DNA from: Listeria weihenstephanensis
GTDB lineage: Bacteria > Bacillota > Bacilli > Lactobacillales > Listeriaceae
NCBI RefSeq assembly: GCF_003534205.1
Contig: NZ_CP011102.1
Coordinates: 1,872,036 to 1,936,035 of the forward strand
Length of the DNA stretch: 64,000 bases
Direction: 5' to 3'
Part shown: positions 20,763-30,775 of the stretch, one piece after another
How the letters are laid out: every line of letters begins with the position of its first letter
Numbering within the stretch: position 1 is the stretch's first letter
Program-made: the position numbers and the translations under genes
The notes under the pieces: generated by a model
Databases searched by the model: none
What the model was told of the DNA's origin: nothing
Seen by the model: the letters and a program-made list of their open reading frames with translations, nothing else

Positions 20763-22586
20763 TTATTTATCATCCATTTTTAGAATTGCCATAAATGCTT
20801 CTTGCGGAACATCTACAGAACCAATAGATTTCATACGTTTCTTACCTTCTTTTTGCTTCTCTAAAAGTTTCCGTTTCCGCGATACATCTCCACCATAACA
20901 TTTGGCAAGGACGTTTTTACGGAGCGCTTTAATCGTCGAACGCGCCACAATCTTAGTGCTAATAGCCGCTTGAATTGGCACTTCAAATTGTTGTCTTGGA
21001 ATCAATTCTTTTAGTTTTTCTACGATAATTTTTCCGCGATCATACGAGAAGTCACGGTGAACAATAAAGCTAAGCGCATCGACTTTTTCATTGTTTAACA
21101 CGATATCCATCTTCACAAGTTTAGATTCGCGGTAGCCAATAAGTTCATAATCGAACGACGCATACCCTTTTGTACCTGATTTCAATTGATCAAAGAAGTC
21201 ATACACAATTTCAGAAAGTGGCATTTCGTAAATAACGCTGACACGAATATCGTCTAGATACTCCATCGTCATGAAATTACCACGTTTATTTTGAGCAAGC
21301 TCCATGACAGCACCCACGTAATCATTTGGTACCATAATTGTCGCCTTAACGTAAGGTTCTTCCACAGACTCTATAACACCTTGCTCTGGCATTTCTGCTG
21401 GATTATCAACAACAACCATCGATCCATCCGTCAAGTTCACGTGATAAATAACACTTGGCGCCGTCGTAATTAGATCGATATTAAATTCACGCTCAATACG
21501 CTCTTGAATGATTTCCATATGAAGCAACCCAAGGAACCCACAACGGAAACCAAAACCTAAAGCTTGAGATGTCTCTGCTTCGTATTGTAAGGCCGAGTCA
21601 TTCAATTCTAATTTTTCAAGCGCATCACGTAGATCATTGTATTTCGCCGAATCAATAGGGTATAAACCACAATATACCATCGGATTTAATTTACGATAAC
21701 CTGGCAATGCCTCGGATGCTGGGTTATTGGCAAGTGTGATCGTATCCCCAACACTTGTATCGCTAACATTCTTAATAGCAGCCGTCAAATAACCAACATC
21801 TCCAACCATTAACTGATCTCTCGGCGTCGCTTTTGGCGTAAACACACCAACTTCAGTAACCTCGAATTCACGACCATTCGCCATCATTCGAATCTTGTCA
21901 CCGGCTTTAACAACACCATCCATAATACGAATATTCGCGATAACACCACGATACGCATCAAACACAGAATCAAAAATAAGTGCTTTTAGCGGCGCATCAA
22001 TATCTCCCGTTGGTGCTGGAATCTTCGCTACCACTTGCTCTAAAATTTCTTCAATTCCAATGCCCGATTTAGCAGACGCGAGTACAGCATCCGATGCATC
22101 TAGCCCTATAACATCTTCAATTTCTCCACGAACACGTTCTGGTTCCGCTGCTGGCAAATCAATTTTGTTGATAACTGGCATAATTTCCAAATCATTATCT
22201 AGCGCCAAATAAACATTAGCAAGTGTCTGCGCCTCAATCCCTTGCGCCGCATCTACTACTAGAATTGCACCTTCACACGCCGCCAAACTACGCGATACTT
22301 CATACGTAAAATCGACATGCCCTGGTGTATCAATTAAGTGAAAAATATATGTTTCGCCATCTTTGGCATTATACGATAATTCCACAGCATTCAACTTAAT
22401 AGTAATGCCCCGCTCGCGCTCCAAGTCCATCGAATCGAGCAGTTGTGCTTTCATTTCACGATGCGTGAGTGCATTCGTCATTTCGAGAATACGATCGGCA
22501 AGCGTTGATTTACCATGATCAATATGCGCTATTATCGAAAAATTTCTTATTTTCTTTTGTCTTTCTAGCATTTCTTCCTTCTTCAT
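20763..22586 (-). CDS. lepA: Elongation factor 4 (LepA), back-translocating GTPase
   Basis: Ribosome-associated GTPase acting in translation and 30S biogenesis. I start at [16 protein letters not shown] (607 residues), preceded by GGGAGCTGGAG; an upstream in-frame ATG has no ribosome site. G motifs [16 protein letters not shown] and NKID are present, as is the LepA-specific C-terminal domain ([17 protein letters not shown]). Confidence 0.97.
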   Translation of the reverse strand: MKKEEMLERQKKIRNFSIIAHIDHGKSTLADRILEMTNALTHREMKAQLLDSMDLERERGITIKLNAVELSYNAKDGETYIFHLIDTPGHVDFTYEVSRSLAACEGAILVVDAAQGIEAQTLANVYLALDNDLEIMPVINKIDLPAAEPERVRGEIEDVIGLDASDAVLASAKSGIGIEEILEQVVAKIPAPTGDIDAPLKALIFDSVFDAYRGVIANIRIMDGVVKAGDKIRMMANGREFEVTEVGVFTPKATPRDQLMVGDVGYLTAAIKNVSDTSVGDTITLANNPASEALPGYRKLNPMVYCGLYPIDSAKYNDLRDALEKLELNDSALQYEAETSQALGFGFRCGFLGLLHMEIIQERIEREFNIDLITTAPSVIYHVNLTDGSMVVVDNPAEMPEQGVIESVEEPYVKATIMVPNDYVGAVMELAQNKRGNFMTMEYLDDIRVSVIYEMPLSEIVYDFFDQLKSGTKGYASFDYELIGYRESKLVKMDIVLNNEKVDALSFIVHRDFSYDRGKIIVEKLKELIPRQQFEVPIQAAISTKIVARSTIKALRKNVLAKCYGGDVSRKRKLLEKQKEGKKRMKSIGSVDVPQEAFMAILKMDDK

Positions 22587-22720
22587 TTCTCCAGCTCCCG
22601 AATTCGAACTCATCTTATTAAAACGATGGCAAGCTAAGATAGATTATATCAGTAGAGCTCGCTATTTTCAATCACTTCCGACTTTTTTTGTGAAAAAATA
22701 AATAAATTAGTAAAGTAATA

Positions 22721-22749
22721 TTGCAATATCCGCTTTCTTTAGGTATAAT
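22721..22749 (+). promoter_or_regulatory. Promoter of rpsT
   Basis: TTGCAA (22721-22726), 17-base spacer, TATAAT (22744-22749). The following leader (about 75 bases) includes an imperfect GGTAT...ATACTACC hairpin that might serve S20 autoregulation; this last part is inference. Confidence 0.8.
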
Positions 22750-22830
22750 AACATTTGTTCTAGTGTAATTTTGAAGGGTATGGTATATATTATAGATACT
22801 ACCTCATAATTTTGGGCGGAGGTGAATGAA

Positions 22831-23085
22831 ATGCCAAATATTAAATCAGCAATCAAACGAGTAAGAACAACTGAAACTCGCAATAGCCGTAATACTTCTC
22901 AACGTACTGCAATGCGTACAGCTGTTAAAAAATTCGAACAAGCTGCAGAAAACAATGCAGAAAACGCGAAAGAACTTTACGTTGAAGCTAGCAAAAAATT
23001 AGACAGCGCGGTAAGCAAAGGTCTACTTCACAAAAACAATGCAGCACGTAATAAATCTCGTTTAGCTAAAAAACTAGCTAAATAA
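22831..23085 (+). CDS. rpsT: 30S ribosomal protein S20
   Basis: 84 residues starting [18 protein letters not shown], a basic helical protein of standard length that binds 16S rRNA early in assembly. GGAGGTG lies nine bases before this ATG; an ATG at 22822 is too close to it. Plus strand, single gene between divergent lepA and convergent holA. Confidence 0.97.
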   Translation: MPNIKSAIKRVRTTETRNSRNTSQRTAMRTAVKKFEQAAENNAENAKELYVEASKKLDSAVSKGLLHKNNAARNKSRLAKKLAK

Positions 23086-23100
23086 TATGATTTAAAACCG

Positions 23101-23133
23101 CAAAAGCATCGCACCCCGTGTGATGTTTTTTTG
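23101..23133 (+). terminator. Terminator of rpsT
   Basis: AGCATCGCAC-CCC-GTGTGATGT stem followed by TTTTTTT. Confidence 0.9.
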
Positions 23134-23149
23134 TGCTTGGAAATAGCTC

Positions 23150-23430
23150 TTATGCGATGTAAATCGGCGGCAATCGTTCGCATTGTTGGGGCTGTTCGAA
23201 ACAGAGTGAGTTACAGCCCCAATATGCCTATGAGCGAGCATCGCGAATAGGCGTTCTTTCAGGAGTTTTAGAATAAGGATGCGGTTCATTTCTATGGTTC
23301 GGCTACGCAATACTCGCTACACTTAACTTCTTACATAAACAAATAGGTGCAGCTCTCCAGCTTCCTTTGGCCTAAATGCATACAAACGCTTCCGCTCGAT
23401 TTGTTGAAACCGTGGTGTTTGTCCTACCCC
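23150..23430 (-). repeat. Long-form hairpin element, copy 2 (between rpsT and holA)
   Basis: Read on the minus strand it begins GGGGTAGGACAAA with AAATCGAGCGGAAGCG and ends CGATTGCCGCCGATTTACAT, matching the ends of copies at 4423 and 57435. Its interior is longer. It holds a segment resembling the nested module (GTAAGAAGTT ... GCGTAGCCGAACC) and an extra stem GGGGCTGTAACTC/CAGCCCC. This fills the 365-base gap between rpsT and holA, starting 21 bases after the holA stop. No gene is supported here. Confidence 0.8.
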
Positions 23431-23450
23431 TTTAAAAATAATTCTTAGCC

Positions 23451-24482
23451 CTATCGTTGTAGTTTTCTTTGGTCTTGTAGGGAGAATAGGAACCATTCTA
23501 GTTTTTGAGATTTGTCTCCATAGCCAGTTTTCATTTCGAAGTCCATTTGCGCTAGTCTTTCTAAGGTTGCTGTTAGTTCTTGATAGGAGAAACTTTTAGC
23601 TTGTCTAGCGCCTACTTTGACTCGAAACGGGTGAACTTTTAATTTTTGGGCTATTTGTTGTTGACTAAATCCTTGTTTTTCTAATAATTTAATTTGGGTC
23701 AGTAAACGGAACTGGCTAGCAATGAGGGCCAATATTTTGATTGGTTCTTCTTTTTGTTTTAAGAGATCGTAATAAATACTCAGTGCTCCACTGATATCTA
23801 GAGCTATCATTTTGTCGAGTAGCAAGAAAATATTTTGTTCAAGTGATCTCACAACTAAGCTTTCAACATCAGTTGTATGGATAGCCCGCTCATCTAGTTT
23901 GTAGAGCATCAGTTTATCTAATTCATTCATCGCCGTTGTTAATTGGCCCCCTGTTAGTTCGATAAGTCGATTTGTAGCTGCGTTGTCCATTTGGAATTCG
24001 TTGGCATCCGTTACACCTTGTAGCCACTTTCGTAATTCGGCTTCGTTTGGGCGCTTCGCATCAATTATTGTCGCTTGTTTCTTGATTAGTTTGGTGAGTT
24101 TTTTTCGTTCATCTAGTTTTTCTACCCTCGCAACAAAAACTAAAATGGAATAATCCACTGGTTCGTTCAAATAATCTTCTAGTCTCGCCGTTCGATGCTC
24201 GATTTTACTCTTTGTTTTTTCCGTCGTTAAAAATGTTGGATTAGATGCAATAATAAGACGCCGATCGCCGAAGAAAGGGATTGTTTCTGCCTCTTCCACA
24301 ACTTGCTCAATTGCTGTTTCTTCCAAATCAAAATTCGCATAATTAAAATCTGTATCTTCTGCATCTAAGATACCTGTGACAAGGCGCTTTTTCGTTTCGT
24401 TAATAATATAGTCCTCTGTCCCAATAATTAGATAAACAGGTGCAAATTGTTTCTTCTCTATTTTCTTCCATTCTGCAATCAT
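23451..24482 (-). CDS. holA: DNA polymerase III delta subunit
   Basis: Clamp-loader delta subunit that opens the sliding clamp. 343 residues: an AAA-like N-terminal region (APVYLIIGTEDYIINETKKR) and the helical collar domain with LTGGQLTTAMNELDKL and the FRLLTQIKLLEKQG segment. Next to comEC as in Bacillus. No simple terminator follows its stop; the long-form hairpin element starts there. Confidence 0.95.
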   Translation of the reverse strand: MIAEWKKIEKKQFAPVYLIIGTEDYIINETKKRLVTGILDAEDTDFNYANFDLEETAIEQVVEEAETIPFFGDRRLIIASNPTFLTTEKTKSKIEHRTARLEDYLNEPVDYSILVFVARVEKLDERKKLTKLIKKQATIIDAKRPNEAELRKWLQGVTDANEFQMDNAATNRLIELTGGQLTTAMNELDKLMLYKLDERAIHTTDVESLVVRSLEQNIFLLLDKMIALDISGALSIYYDLLKQKEEPIKILALIASQFRLLTQIKLLEKQGFSQQQIAQKLKVHPFRVKVGARQAKSFSYQELTATLERLAQMDFEMKTGYGDKSQKLEWFLFSLQDQRKLQR

Positions 24483-24554
24483 AGACCGCCCTCACCTTCC
24501 TAAATATCTCTACCCTATCGTAAATCAAGAAGGAAGTTTGTGCAAGTGCAAATA

Positions 24555-26816
24555 TCACTCTATCCCAAAGGTAAATCCCTTCGAAAAAGTGTAGATAATC
24601 TCACCTTGGAGATCTGTACGATATATGGTCGTATTAGAATTTCGTAAGGTTGCTAAGGTTTCTTCACGTGGATGGCCAAACCGATTGGCAACACCGCAAG
24701 AAATAATGGATATTGATGGCTCTACTTTATCGATAAATGTTGGGGTGGTTGATGTTTTACTACCGTGATGCCCAACTTTTAAGATATCTGCTTTTATTAA
24801 AGGATCTTCCAACAAGGCTTGTTCTGTTTCCTTCTCAATATCGCCTGTAAACAACCACCTTTTTTGATCTAATAGAGCTGAAATAACGATGGAATCATTG
24901 TTACCGCCTTCGCCTTTCTTAGTTGGACTGATAACTTGGAAAGTGGCATCCCCTTTCTTCCATCTGTAACCGGATAGTATCGCTTTTGCAGGGATATTTG
25001 GAAGAGCTTGAAGGGCTTTTTTCATAATACCTTTTGTTTCGGCGCCCTCTGCATAAATTAATTCCTTGATTTGGATCGCTTTTCCGACATCAATGAGCCC
25101 TTCCATATGATCAGCATCACTATGTGTCACGATTAGTTTATCGACTTTCGAAATCCCATTGGCTTTTAAGACTGGTGTCACAATATTTTTCCCTACGGAG
25201 AATGGCTCTTTACGCTCCGCCCATGCTTCTTTTTCAAAAGCCATTTGCCCGCCTACATCAATCACATACGTTCCTTTATTCCACGGCAATTGAATCAGAA
25301 CGCTGTCACCTTGTCCAACATCGATAAACGATACTTTACCGGTTATATTAATCGTCCCGATAAGAAGGCATAGACATATTGGAATCAGATAGCGATATGC
25401 TTTACCTGTTTTCTCCCAACTATAGAAAAAGTAAATGGTAAAAATGATTAATAGTAACAGTAAAATTTGATCTGGCCTTCCTGTTATCCATGTTGTGAAG
25501 GGAATTTTTTGTAGGAGTGTGGCGAGTGATTCCGATATATTTACTGCCATTTTCATAATCACAGACGGGATGAAAAGTAAAAATGGAGCTATGTTTAGAC
25601 AAAATATCGCTAAGAAACTTAGTGGTAATAAGATAAACGTGAATAGTGGCACATAAATAATATTTAGAAACACGCCTACAATCGAGAACTCATAAAAATG
25701 ATAGCTCATGACAGCGATTCCTGAGACAGTAGAAATCAGCGAGATATAAAGAGAACTGAGTATAGACGACGATACCTTGCGCAAAATTTTCCGGCCAGAT
25801 AATATAATGGCAAATGAAACGGCATAAGAAAGTTGGAAACCAATTTCAAAAATACTATATGGATTGAACAGGAAAACTAAAATAAAACTAGCACATAACG
25901 CTTGAAGTGATGTCACGCGTATTGGTGATAATCGTCCTGCCATCAGACAAATAGTCATTATTGCTGCGCGAACAACTGGGGCATTTCCGCCAGTCATAAA
26001 ACAATAGAGCGGTAATAAACACATTACGATAATGGCTGTTTTTTCAATTTGAAAACCTAAGCGCCTTAGTAACAACAATAATCCTGAGATAATTAAGTTC
26101 ACGTGCAATCCAGAAATCGCCAGCAAATGAACCACACCAAGACGTTGGTAACTCTCATAAACCGATGTTTCCACGTAACTTCTATCTCCATATATTAGGG
26201 AGGCGATGTATGGAGCAATTTGGGGGTCCATTTCTGTGTCGATCTTTTCCAATTGTTTTTTCCGAAAATTTTTTAAACTATAGATCCATGATGTGCTTTT
26301 TCCAGCCATTGGTTGTACGGTATTCGTTTTTAATAGCCAATGAACTTGCTTTCGGTACAAAAAGGCTTGATAGTTGAATTGATTCTTATTCCGGTTTTGT
26401 TCAGGAGCTTCTAATTCACCAGCTACTTGCAATTGGTCGCCATAGTTTAACTTCATGAATTCTTTTTGTTCTTGTTCTGATGTTATTTTATAGCTTAGTT
26501 GGAATCGCTCCCCTTGATATAAAACTTGGGCACGAAAAGCGTCCCCGTCAATGACAATACCATCATTTAAAGTAACAGTTCCTGTAAGTTCACCAGCCGC
26601 ATGTTGTGAACTATTTTGATTGTCTGAAAACCAGAAAAAACCTCCTGCTACAAGGGTAAGACTGAAAAAGACTACTAGCTTAGATCGCTTAAACAGAAAC
26701 GAGATAACGAGTAGAATACCAAGTAACAGAAGAATATTTGTTGAAATGGATAAACATAAGACAGCGAGGATAATAGCCATAGTTATCGTCAAAAAAAGAC
26801 GTTCTATAGTCCTCAC
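24555..26816 (-). CDS. comEC: DNA internalization-related competence protein ComEC/Rec2
   Basis: Inner-membrane channel for single-stranded DNA uptake. 753 residues: short N-terminal helices, a soluble OB-like domain (about 60-190), and a multi-spanning competence domain with VVHLLAISGLHVNLI. A C-terminal metallo-beta-lactamase-like domain carries IDVGQGDSVLIQLP and VTHSDADHMEGL. The first codon is GTG with a weak ribosome site, so the exact start is uncertain. The frame is intact, so the operon is not decayed here. Confidence 0.94.
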   Translation of the reverse strand: MRTIERLFLTITMAIILAVLCLSISTNILLLLGILLVISFLFKRSKLVVFFSLTLVAGGFFWFSDNQNSSQHAAGELTGTVTLNDGIVIDGDAFRAQVLYQGERFQLSYKITSEQEQKEFMKLNYGDQLQVAGELEAPEQNRNKNQFNYQAFLYRKQVHWLLKTNTVQPMAGKSTSWIYSLKNFRKKQLEKIDTEMDPQIAPYIASLIYGDRSYVETSVYESYQRLGVVHLLAISGLHVNLIISGLLLLLRRLGFQIEKTAIIVMCLLPLYCFMTGGNAPVVRAAIMTICLMAGRLSPIRVTSLQALCASFILVFLFNPYSIFEIGFQLSYAVSFAIILSGRKILRKVSSSILSSLYISLISTVSGIAVMSYHFYEFSIVGVFLNIIYVPLFTFILLPLSFLAIFCLNIAPFLLFIPSVIMKMAVNISESLATLLQKIPFTTWITGRPDQILLLLLIIFTIYFFYSWEKTGKAYRYLIPICLCLLIGTINITGKVSFIDVGQGDSVLIQLPWNKGTYVIDVGGQMAFEKEAWAERKEPFSVGKNIVTPVLKANGISKVDKLIVTHSDADHMEGLIDVGKAIQIKELIYAEGAETKGIMKKALQALPNIPAKAILSGYRWKKGDATFQVISPTKKGEGGNNDSIVISALLDQKRWLFTGDIEKETEQALLEDPLIKADILKVGHHGSKTSTTPTFIDKVEPSISIISCGVANRFGHPREETLATLRNSNTTIYRTDLQGEIIYTFSKGFTFGIE

Positions 26817-26822
26817 CTCATT

Positions 26823-27386
26823 TTATTTTAGAAATTGTTGACGCAATTTATCTTCTAGGTGCGCAATCGTTTCCTGAGCTACGTCCTCTTGTTGCAACAC
26901 TTCTTGTACGGTCTGTATCACAGTTTGCTCGATTTGGGCCGTATTGTTCAGCACATGCTCATCCAAAGGTACTTTCTTAACAATCACATCGGCACGTTCA
27001 AAAAGCTCAATCGCATAGGGGTGATTTTTGTAATCTTTGGCGTAGTATACCGCTTTAATTCCAGCCTGAATAATCGATTTACAACATGCTATACAAGGGA
27101 AATGTGTCACATACATTTCTGCATTATCTGTGGATGCACCAAACTTAGCACATTGCAAGATGGCATTCATTTCTGCGTGAATGGTACGAATGCAATGTCC
27201 TTCTACAACATAGCAACCTTCTTCATCACAGTGATCTCCACCAGCTATCGATCCATTATAACCCCCAGCAATAATCCGCTTGTCCCGAACAATCGTTGCT
27301 CCTACCATCAGACGTGTACATGTACTCCTAGAAGATATTAAATGGCTCTGCGCCAAAAAGAATTGATCCCAAGCTATTCTTTGCAT
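26823..27386 (-). CDS. comEB: ComE operon protein 2, dCMP deaminase family
   Basis: 187-residue zinc deaminase of the dCMP deaminase family. The HAEMNAIL motif and PCIACC provide the zinc ligands. In B. subtilis ComEB helps localise the competence machinery at the pole, and its deaminase role is uncertain. It has an AGGAGCGAC ribosome site and ends six bases before comEC. Confidence 0.93.
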   Translation of the reverse strand: MQRIAWDQFFLAQSHLISSRSTCTRLMVGATIVRDKRIIAGGYNGSIAGGDHCDEEGCYVVEGHCIRTIHAEMNAILQCAKFGASTDNAEMYVTHFPCIACCKSIIQAGIKAVYYAKDYKNHPYAIELFERADVIVKKVPLDEHVLNNTAQIEQTVIQTVQEVLQQEDVAQETIAHLEDKLRQQFLK

Positions 27387-27457
27387 ATTTGTCGCTCCTT
27401 TTTATAGGTTGATGCTTTTAGTATATGCTTTTAGAATTCGCCGCGTCAATAGCTTTA

Positions 27458-28075
27458 TCACTCCACTGTAATATGTTCACTCAATCGTTCTACTGTTTTA
27501 GCACCAATTCCTGATACTTTTGCAAGGTCAGCGATGGTTGTAAATAGTCCTTCTTTTTCGCGATGATCTATGATAGCTTGGGCTTTTACTGCTCCGATTC
27601 CTGGGATAGTCTGTAATGCTGTTGCGTCTGCTGTGTTTATATTGATTTTACTGCTATCTGTGCCTGTCGCCTCTGCACCAGCTGTTGTTGTCACCGGGGT
27701 TAGACCTTCTTCGCCTACTTTCCCTGCATAGACAACCATCTCATCCGTCACTTTTTGAGCCATGTTTAACAGCTTCACATCTGCTTCTGATGACAAACCG
27801 CCTGCTTTTAAAATAGCATCTTTCACGCGACTATCCGGAGCCAGTTCGTAAACGCCTGGCTTATTTACAGCGCCTTTTACATCGACAATGAGCATCTTTG
27901 TCGACACTACATCTGTACCTTTCGCTTCCTTTACTGGTGTTTCCTCTTTTGCCACGGCTGCCGTTGGGACTGCGGCTTCCTCTTGATCCTGATTAAAAAA
28001 GAATAGACCGATAGCTACGAGTAATACCGCGACACCAATGATATATTTCTTGTAAGCTTGCCATTTTTCCAACAT
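27458..28075 (-). CDS. comEA: DNA-binding competence receptor ComEA
   Basis: Membrane-anchored receptor for double-stranded DNA. I start at the ATG at 28075 (205 residues) with AGGTG upstream; a GTG nine bases earlier overlaps the ribosome site. One membrane helix (about 10-25), a SLBB-type domain (about 60-120), a Thr/Ala/Gly linker, and a helix-hairpin-helix domain NTADATALQTIPGIGAVKAQ and KVSGIGAKTVERL. Confidence 0.95.
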   Translation of the reverse strand: MLEKWQAYKKYIIGVAVLLVAIGLFFFNQDQEEAAVPTAAVAKEETPVKEAKGTDVVSTKMLIVDVKGAVNKPGVYELAPDSRVKDAILKAGGLSSEADVKLLNMAQKVTDEMVVYAGKVGEEGLTPVTTTAGAEATGTDSSKININTADATALQTIPGIGAVKAQAIIDHREKEGLFTTIADLAKVSGIGAKTVERLSEHITVE

Positions 28076-28153
28076 TCTTATCACCTGCCTTTAGTATTTA
28101 TATTCGCGCTCTCTCCTCTTTTTCCTTTATTTCCTCTAGAAGCTCGAAAACAC

Positions 28154-28188
28154 AAAAAAAGAGAAATGACGGTAAAAAGTCATTTCTC
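28154..28188 (-). terminator. Terminator overlapping the end of the YqeM-like gene
   Basis: GAGAAATGAC pairs with GTCATTTCTC, followed by TTTTTTT on the minus strand. The 5' arm includes the last codons and stop of the methyltransferase gene. Confidence 0.9.
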
Positions 28189-28911
28189 ACATATGAAAAA
28201 GATTCTTTCGCTTGTTTCAGTGGGTTCAAAATCTGTGAAATCCGCGCAAATTTTTATTTTACGAAATCCCGCTGCTTCTATTGCTTTTTTGTACCATTCT
28301 ACGGGGTAAGTACGCTCTTTATGTAGCTCGTCAAAGCGATCGTAGCTACCGTTCTCGTTTTGTTTGAAAAATGTTAGTTCATGTTCAACGGAATGCGGAA
28401 ACTCACCTTCAAACGAATTCCAAATGCACGAAACCTCCTCATCACTGTCACCATAACTATAATCCTTGAAAAGTTGGTCTATTTTATAGACAGAATGAAC
28501 GTCAAACAAAAATATGCCGTCTTCTTTTAAATTAGCATATACACTGCGCAACGTCCCATGAACAGCCTCTTCCGTCTCCAAATAGTTTAGTGAATCACAA
28601 AAGCACGTCACTAGATCAAATGTGTCTAGTTTTTCCAGCTCTGACATATCCTGCTGCAATAACGTTAAAGGAACTTCTTCCTGAAATGCCTTTTCACTTG
28701 CCACACTCAGCATTTCTTCGGATAAATCTACACCTGTGACTTCAAATCCACGCTTAGCTAGACGCACAGCAAGCTCAGCGGTCCCACAAGCGACGTCAAG
28801 CACTTTTCCGCCTTCTTTTGGCAAATAGGGCGTCGCGAATGAAAACCAGTCGTCATACAGCTCCTCGTCCATCAGGAGATCATAGAAATTCGGGAAATAT
28901 TCATAACTCAT
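28180..28911 (-). CDS. yqeM: Class I SAM-dependent methyltransferase, YqeM family
   Basis: 243 residues. Methyltransferase motif I is visible as VLDVACGTAELAVRLAKRG, then TGVDLSEEMLSVA. The substrate is not known. Position beside rsfS-yqeK-nadD-yhbY fits yqeM of Bacillus and suggests a link to ribosome assembly, but that is inference. The C-terminus FTDFEPTETSERIFFICEK is typical of the family. Confidence 0.9.
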   Translation of the reverse strand: MSYEYFPNFYDLLMDEELYDDWFSFATPYLPKEGGKVLDVACGTAELAVRLAKRGFEVTGVDLSEEMLSVASEKAFQEEVPLTLLQQDMSELEKLDTFDLVTCFCDSLNYLETEEAVHGTLRSVYANLKEDGIFLFDVHSVYKIDQLFKDYSYGDSDEEVSCIWNSFEGEFPHSVEHELTFFKQNENGSYDRFDELHKERTYPVEWYKKAIEAAGFRKIKICADFTDFEPTETSERIFFICEK

Positions 28912-28971
28912 AACTTATCGCAACTCCTCTCCACAAAAAAAGGAGCCAATGAAAGCCCCCTTCTCGTTTTA

Positions 28972-29328
28972 TTATACAGTAAATGCTTCGCGTACATCTT
29001 CAAGCGGAGCATCTCCCCATAGTTTTTCAAGATTGTAGTAACTACGCTCATCCTTATGGAAAACGTGAACGATAACGTCTCCTAGGTCGATTAAGATCCA
29101 TTTGGCAGCGTCGAAGCCTTCCAAACGTTTCACTTCTACATCGTTTTTGTTCGCTTGTTCTTTGATTTCTTGGGCAATGGCTTGTACTTGTTTGTCGGAG
29201 TTACCATGGCAAATGACGAAATAATCGGCAAATGCGGATAGTCCTTCCATATTCAGCGCTAAAATGTCCTCTGCGCGTTTATCGTCCGCTGCTTTTGCGG
29301 TTAACATTAATAAATCATGACTTTTCAA
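28972..29328 (-). CDS. rsfS: Ribosome silencing factor RsfS
   Basis: 118 residues. Binds L14 on the 50S subunit and blocks subunit joining under starvation. Conserved ADYFVICHGNSDKQVQAI and DLGDVIVHVF are present. The start codon is TTG with GAGG eight bases before it. Four bases separate it from yqeK, part of a tight nadD-yqeK-rsfS run. Confidence 0.95.
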   Translation of the reverse strand: MKSHDLLMLTAKAADDKRAEDILALNMEGLSAFADYFVICHGNSDKQVQAIAQEIKEQANKNDVEVKRLEGFDAAKWILIDLGDVIVHVFHKDERSYYNLEKLWGDAPLEDVREAFTV

Positions 29329-29331
29329 TAG

Positions 29332-29907
29332 TTATACCTCACCTTCAATTTGTAAACGTGCAAAATAGTTGTAAGCATCGAATGTATCTGGAAAAATGGG
29401 TTGTCTTTTCGTAATTAAAAACGTGATTGTGTTCGCCAAAGCAAATAACATAGCCTTATCAAGCGAGTCAAAAGAAAGACGACGCGCTTTGTAAACTCCT
29501 GGGAAAGAGCGATTCGGTTCTGTATAATCAGCTAAATAAAGAATTTTGTCGAGTGTTGTCATCGCTGCGTTTCCTGTCGTATGGCAAGAAATAGCTTGCA
29601 AAACATCCTCATCATCTACATCAAATTTTGTCTTGGCAAAAAACGCGCCAACTGGTGCATGCCAAAGTTCTTGATTGTAGGTGAATAATTTCGGATCCAT
29701 TTTTTGTTCCACCATAACGGCCATCATCGCTTCTTTGTCCATATATTTTGCATAATCATGTAACAGCGCAGCAAGGCTCACTTTGTTTCGATCTATTTTA
29801 TAGTGATCGGCAAGCTCTAAAGCTGTTTTTTCAACGCCAAGTGTATGAATAAAACGTTTTTCAGGCATCGCTTCTTTGACTGCTTCTAATATTTCTTCTC
29901 TATTCAT
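29332..29907 (-). CDS. yqeK: HD-domain phosphohydrolase YqeK (Ap4A hydrolase family)
   Basis: 191 residues with the HD signature ALLHDYAKYM and the later H(C)HTTG/LYLADYTE elements. YqeK proteins split diadenosine tetraphosphate symmetrically to two ADP in Gram-positive bacteria. It overlaps nadD by eight bases. The Ap4A activity is assigned from family work, not from anything unique here. Confidence 0.93.
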   Translation of the reverse strand: MNREEILEAVKEAMPEKRFIHTLGVEKTALELADHYKIDRNKVSLAALLHDYAKYMDKEAMMAVMVEQKMDPKLFTYNQELWHAPVGAFFAKTKFDVDDEDVLQAISCHTTGNAAMTTLDKILYLADYTEPNRSFPGVYKARRLSFDSLDKAMLFALANTITFLITKRQPIFPDTFDAYNYFARLQIEGEV

Positions 29908-30469
29908 ATAAATGATGCTCCTTTATATACTTGCTCACTTGGCTTGGAACGTAATAATCGATTGGCAGTCCGTTTTCCAAACGCTCTCGTAACATGGCAG
30001 ACGAGATGTCCATCGCTGGAACACGAATCGTTTCAATGTTATAAGGACTGTCCTCTGAATAATGAGGTCGATTCACGCCAACAAAGCTTACAAGTTTTAT
30101 CAGTTCATTAATATGATACCACTTCGGCAAATATTCAACCATGTCTCCGCCAATTATAAAGGAAAAAGCGGCATTTGGGAACTCCTTTGTCATTTCAATC
30201 ATCGTATCATACGTATAAGACTTGCCTGAGCGGTGCATTTCACGGTCATCCACTTCAAAAAAAGAATTGTCAGCGATGGCAAGTTCGATCATTTTTAGGC
30301 GATCAGCGTTGCTTGTCAGACCACTTTTTTGTTTGTGCGGAGGAACGGCATTCGGCAAGAAAATCACTTTCTCAAGCCCCAATTTTATACGTGCTTCGTT
30401 TGCGATGATTAAATGCGCATGATGTGGCGGATCAAATGTACCACCTAAAATACCGATTTTCGATTTCAA
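29900..30469 (-). CDS. nadD: Nicotinate-nucleotide adenylyltransferase
   Basis: Makes deamido-NAD from nicotinate mononucleotide and ATP. 189 residues with the nucleotidyltransferase motifs GGTFDPPHHAHL and the C-terminal MDISSAMLRERLENG (ISSTxxR equivalent). The start codon is TTG with AAGGTG upstream. Overlaps yqeK. Confidence 0.96.
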   Translation of the reverse strand: MKSKIGILGGTFDPPHHAHLIIANEARIKLGLEKVIFLPNAVPPHKQKSGLTSNADRLKMIELAIADNSFFEVDDREMHRSGKSYTYDTMIEMTKEFPNAAFSFIIGGDMVEYLPKWYHINELIKLVSFVGVNRPHYSEDSPYNIETIRVPAMDISSAMLRERLENGLPIDYYVPSQVSKYIKEHHLYE

Positions 30470-30484
30470 ATCAGATACACCTTC

Positions 30485-30775
30485 TTACGGCAATTGGATT
30501 TGTTTTTTATTTTTAGATTCTTTGTAGAGTATGATCGTGCGGCCAATGACTTGCACGATTTCTGAACCTGAGCGTGAGCTGATCATCTCTGCTACTTCTT
30601 CTTTTGGTTGCTCGCAGTTTTGTAGAATTGAGATCTTGATAAGCTCGCGAACTTCAATTGCTTCTGCAACGTGCTTAATTAGATTTGGTGCTACGCCGCC
30701 TTTTCCTACTTGAAAAATGGCATCGATATCATGAGCTTCTTTACGTAAAAAACGCTTTTGTACATTCGTTAACAT
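30485..30775 (-). CDS. yhbY: CRM-domain RNA-binding protein YhbY (YqeI)
   Basis: 96 residues, a single CRM (KH-like) RNA-binding domain with FQVGKGGVAPNLI carrying the GxxG-type loop. It associates with pre-50S particles in relatives. Its ATG overlaps the aroE stop (TAATG), so translation is coupled. Confidence 0.94.
   Translation of the reverse strand: MLTNVQKRFLRKEAHDIDAIFQVGKGGVAPNLIKHVAEAIEVRELIKISILQNCEQPKEEVAEMISSRSGSEIVQVIGRTIILYKESKNKKQIQLP

Noticed and set aside
23092-23310. 72-residue minus-strand frame between rpsT and holA
   Set aside because: It lies in the long-form hairpin element and the rpsT terminator; no ribosome site.
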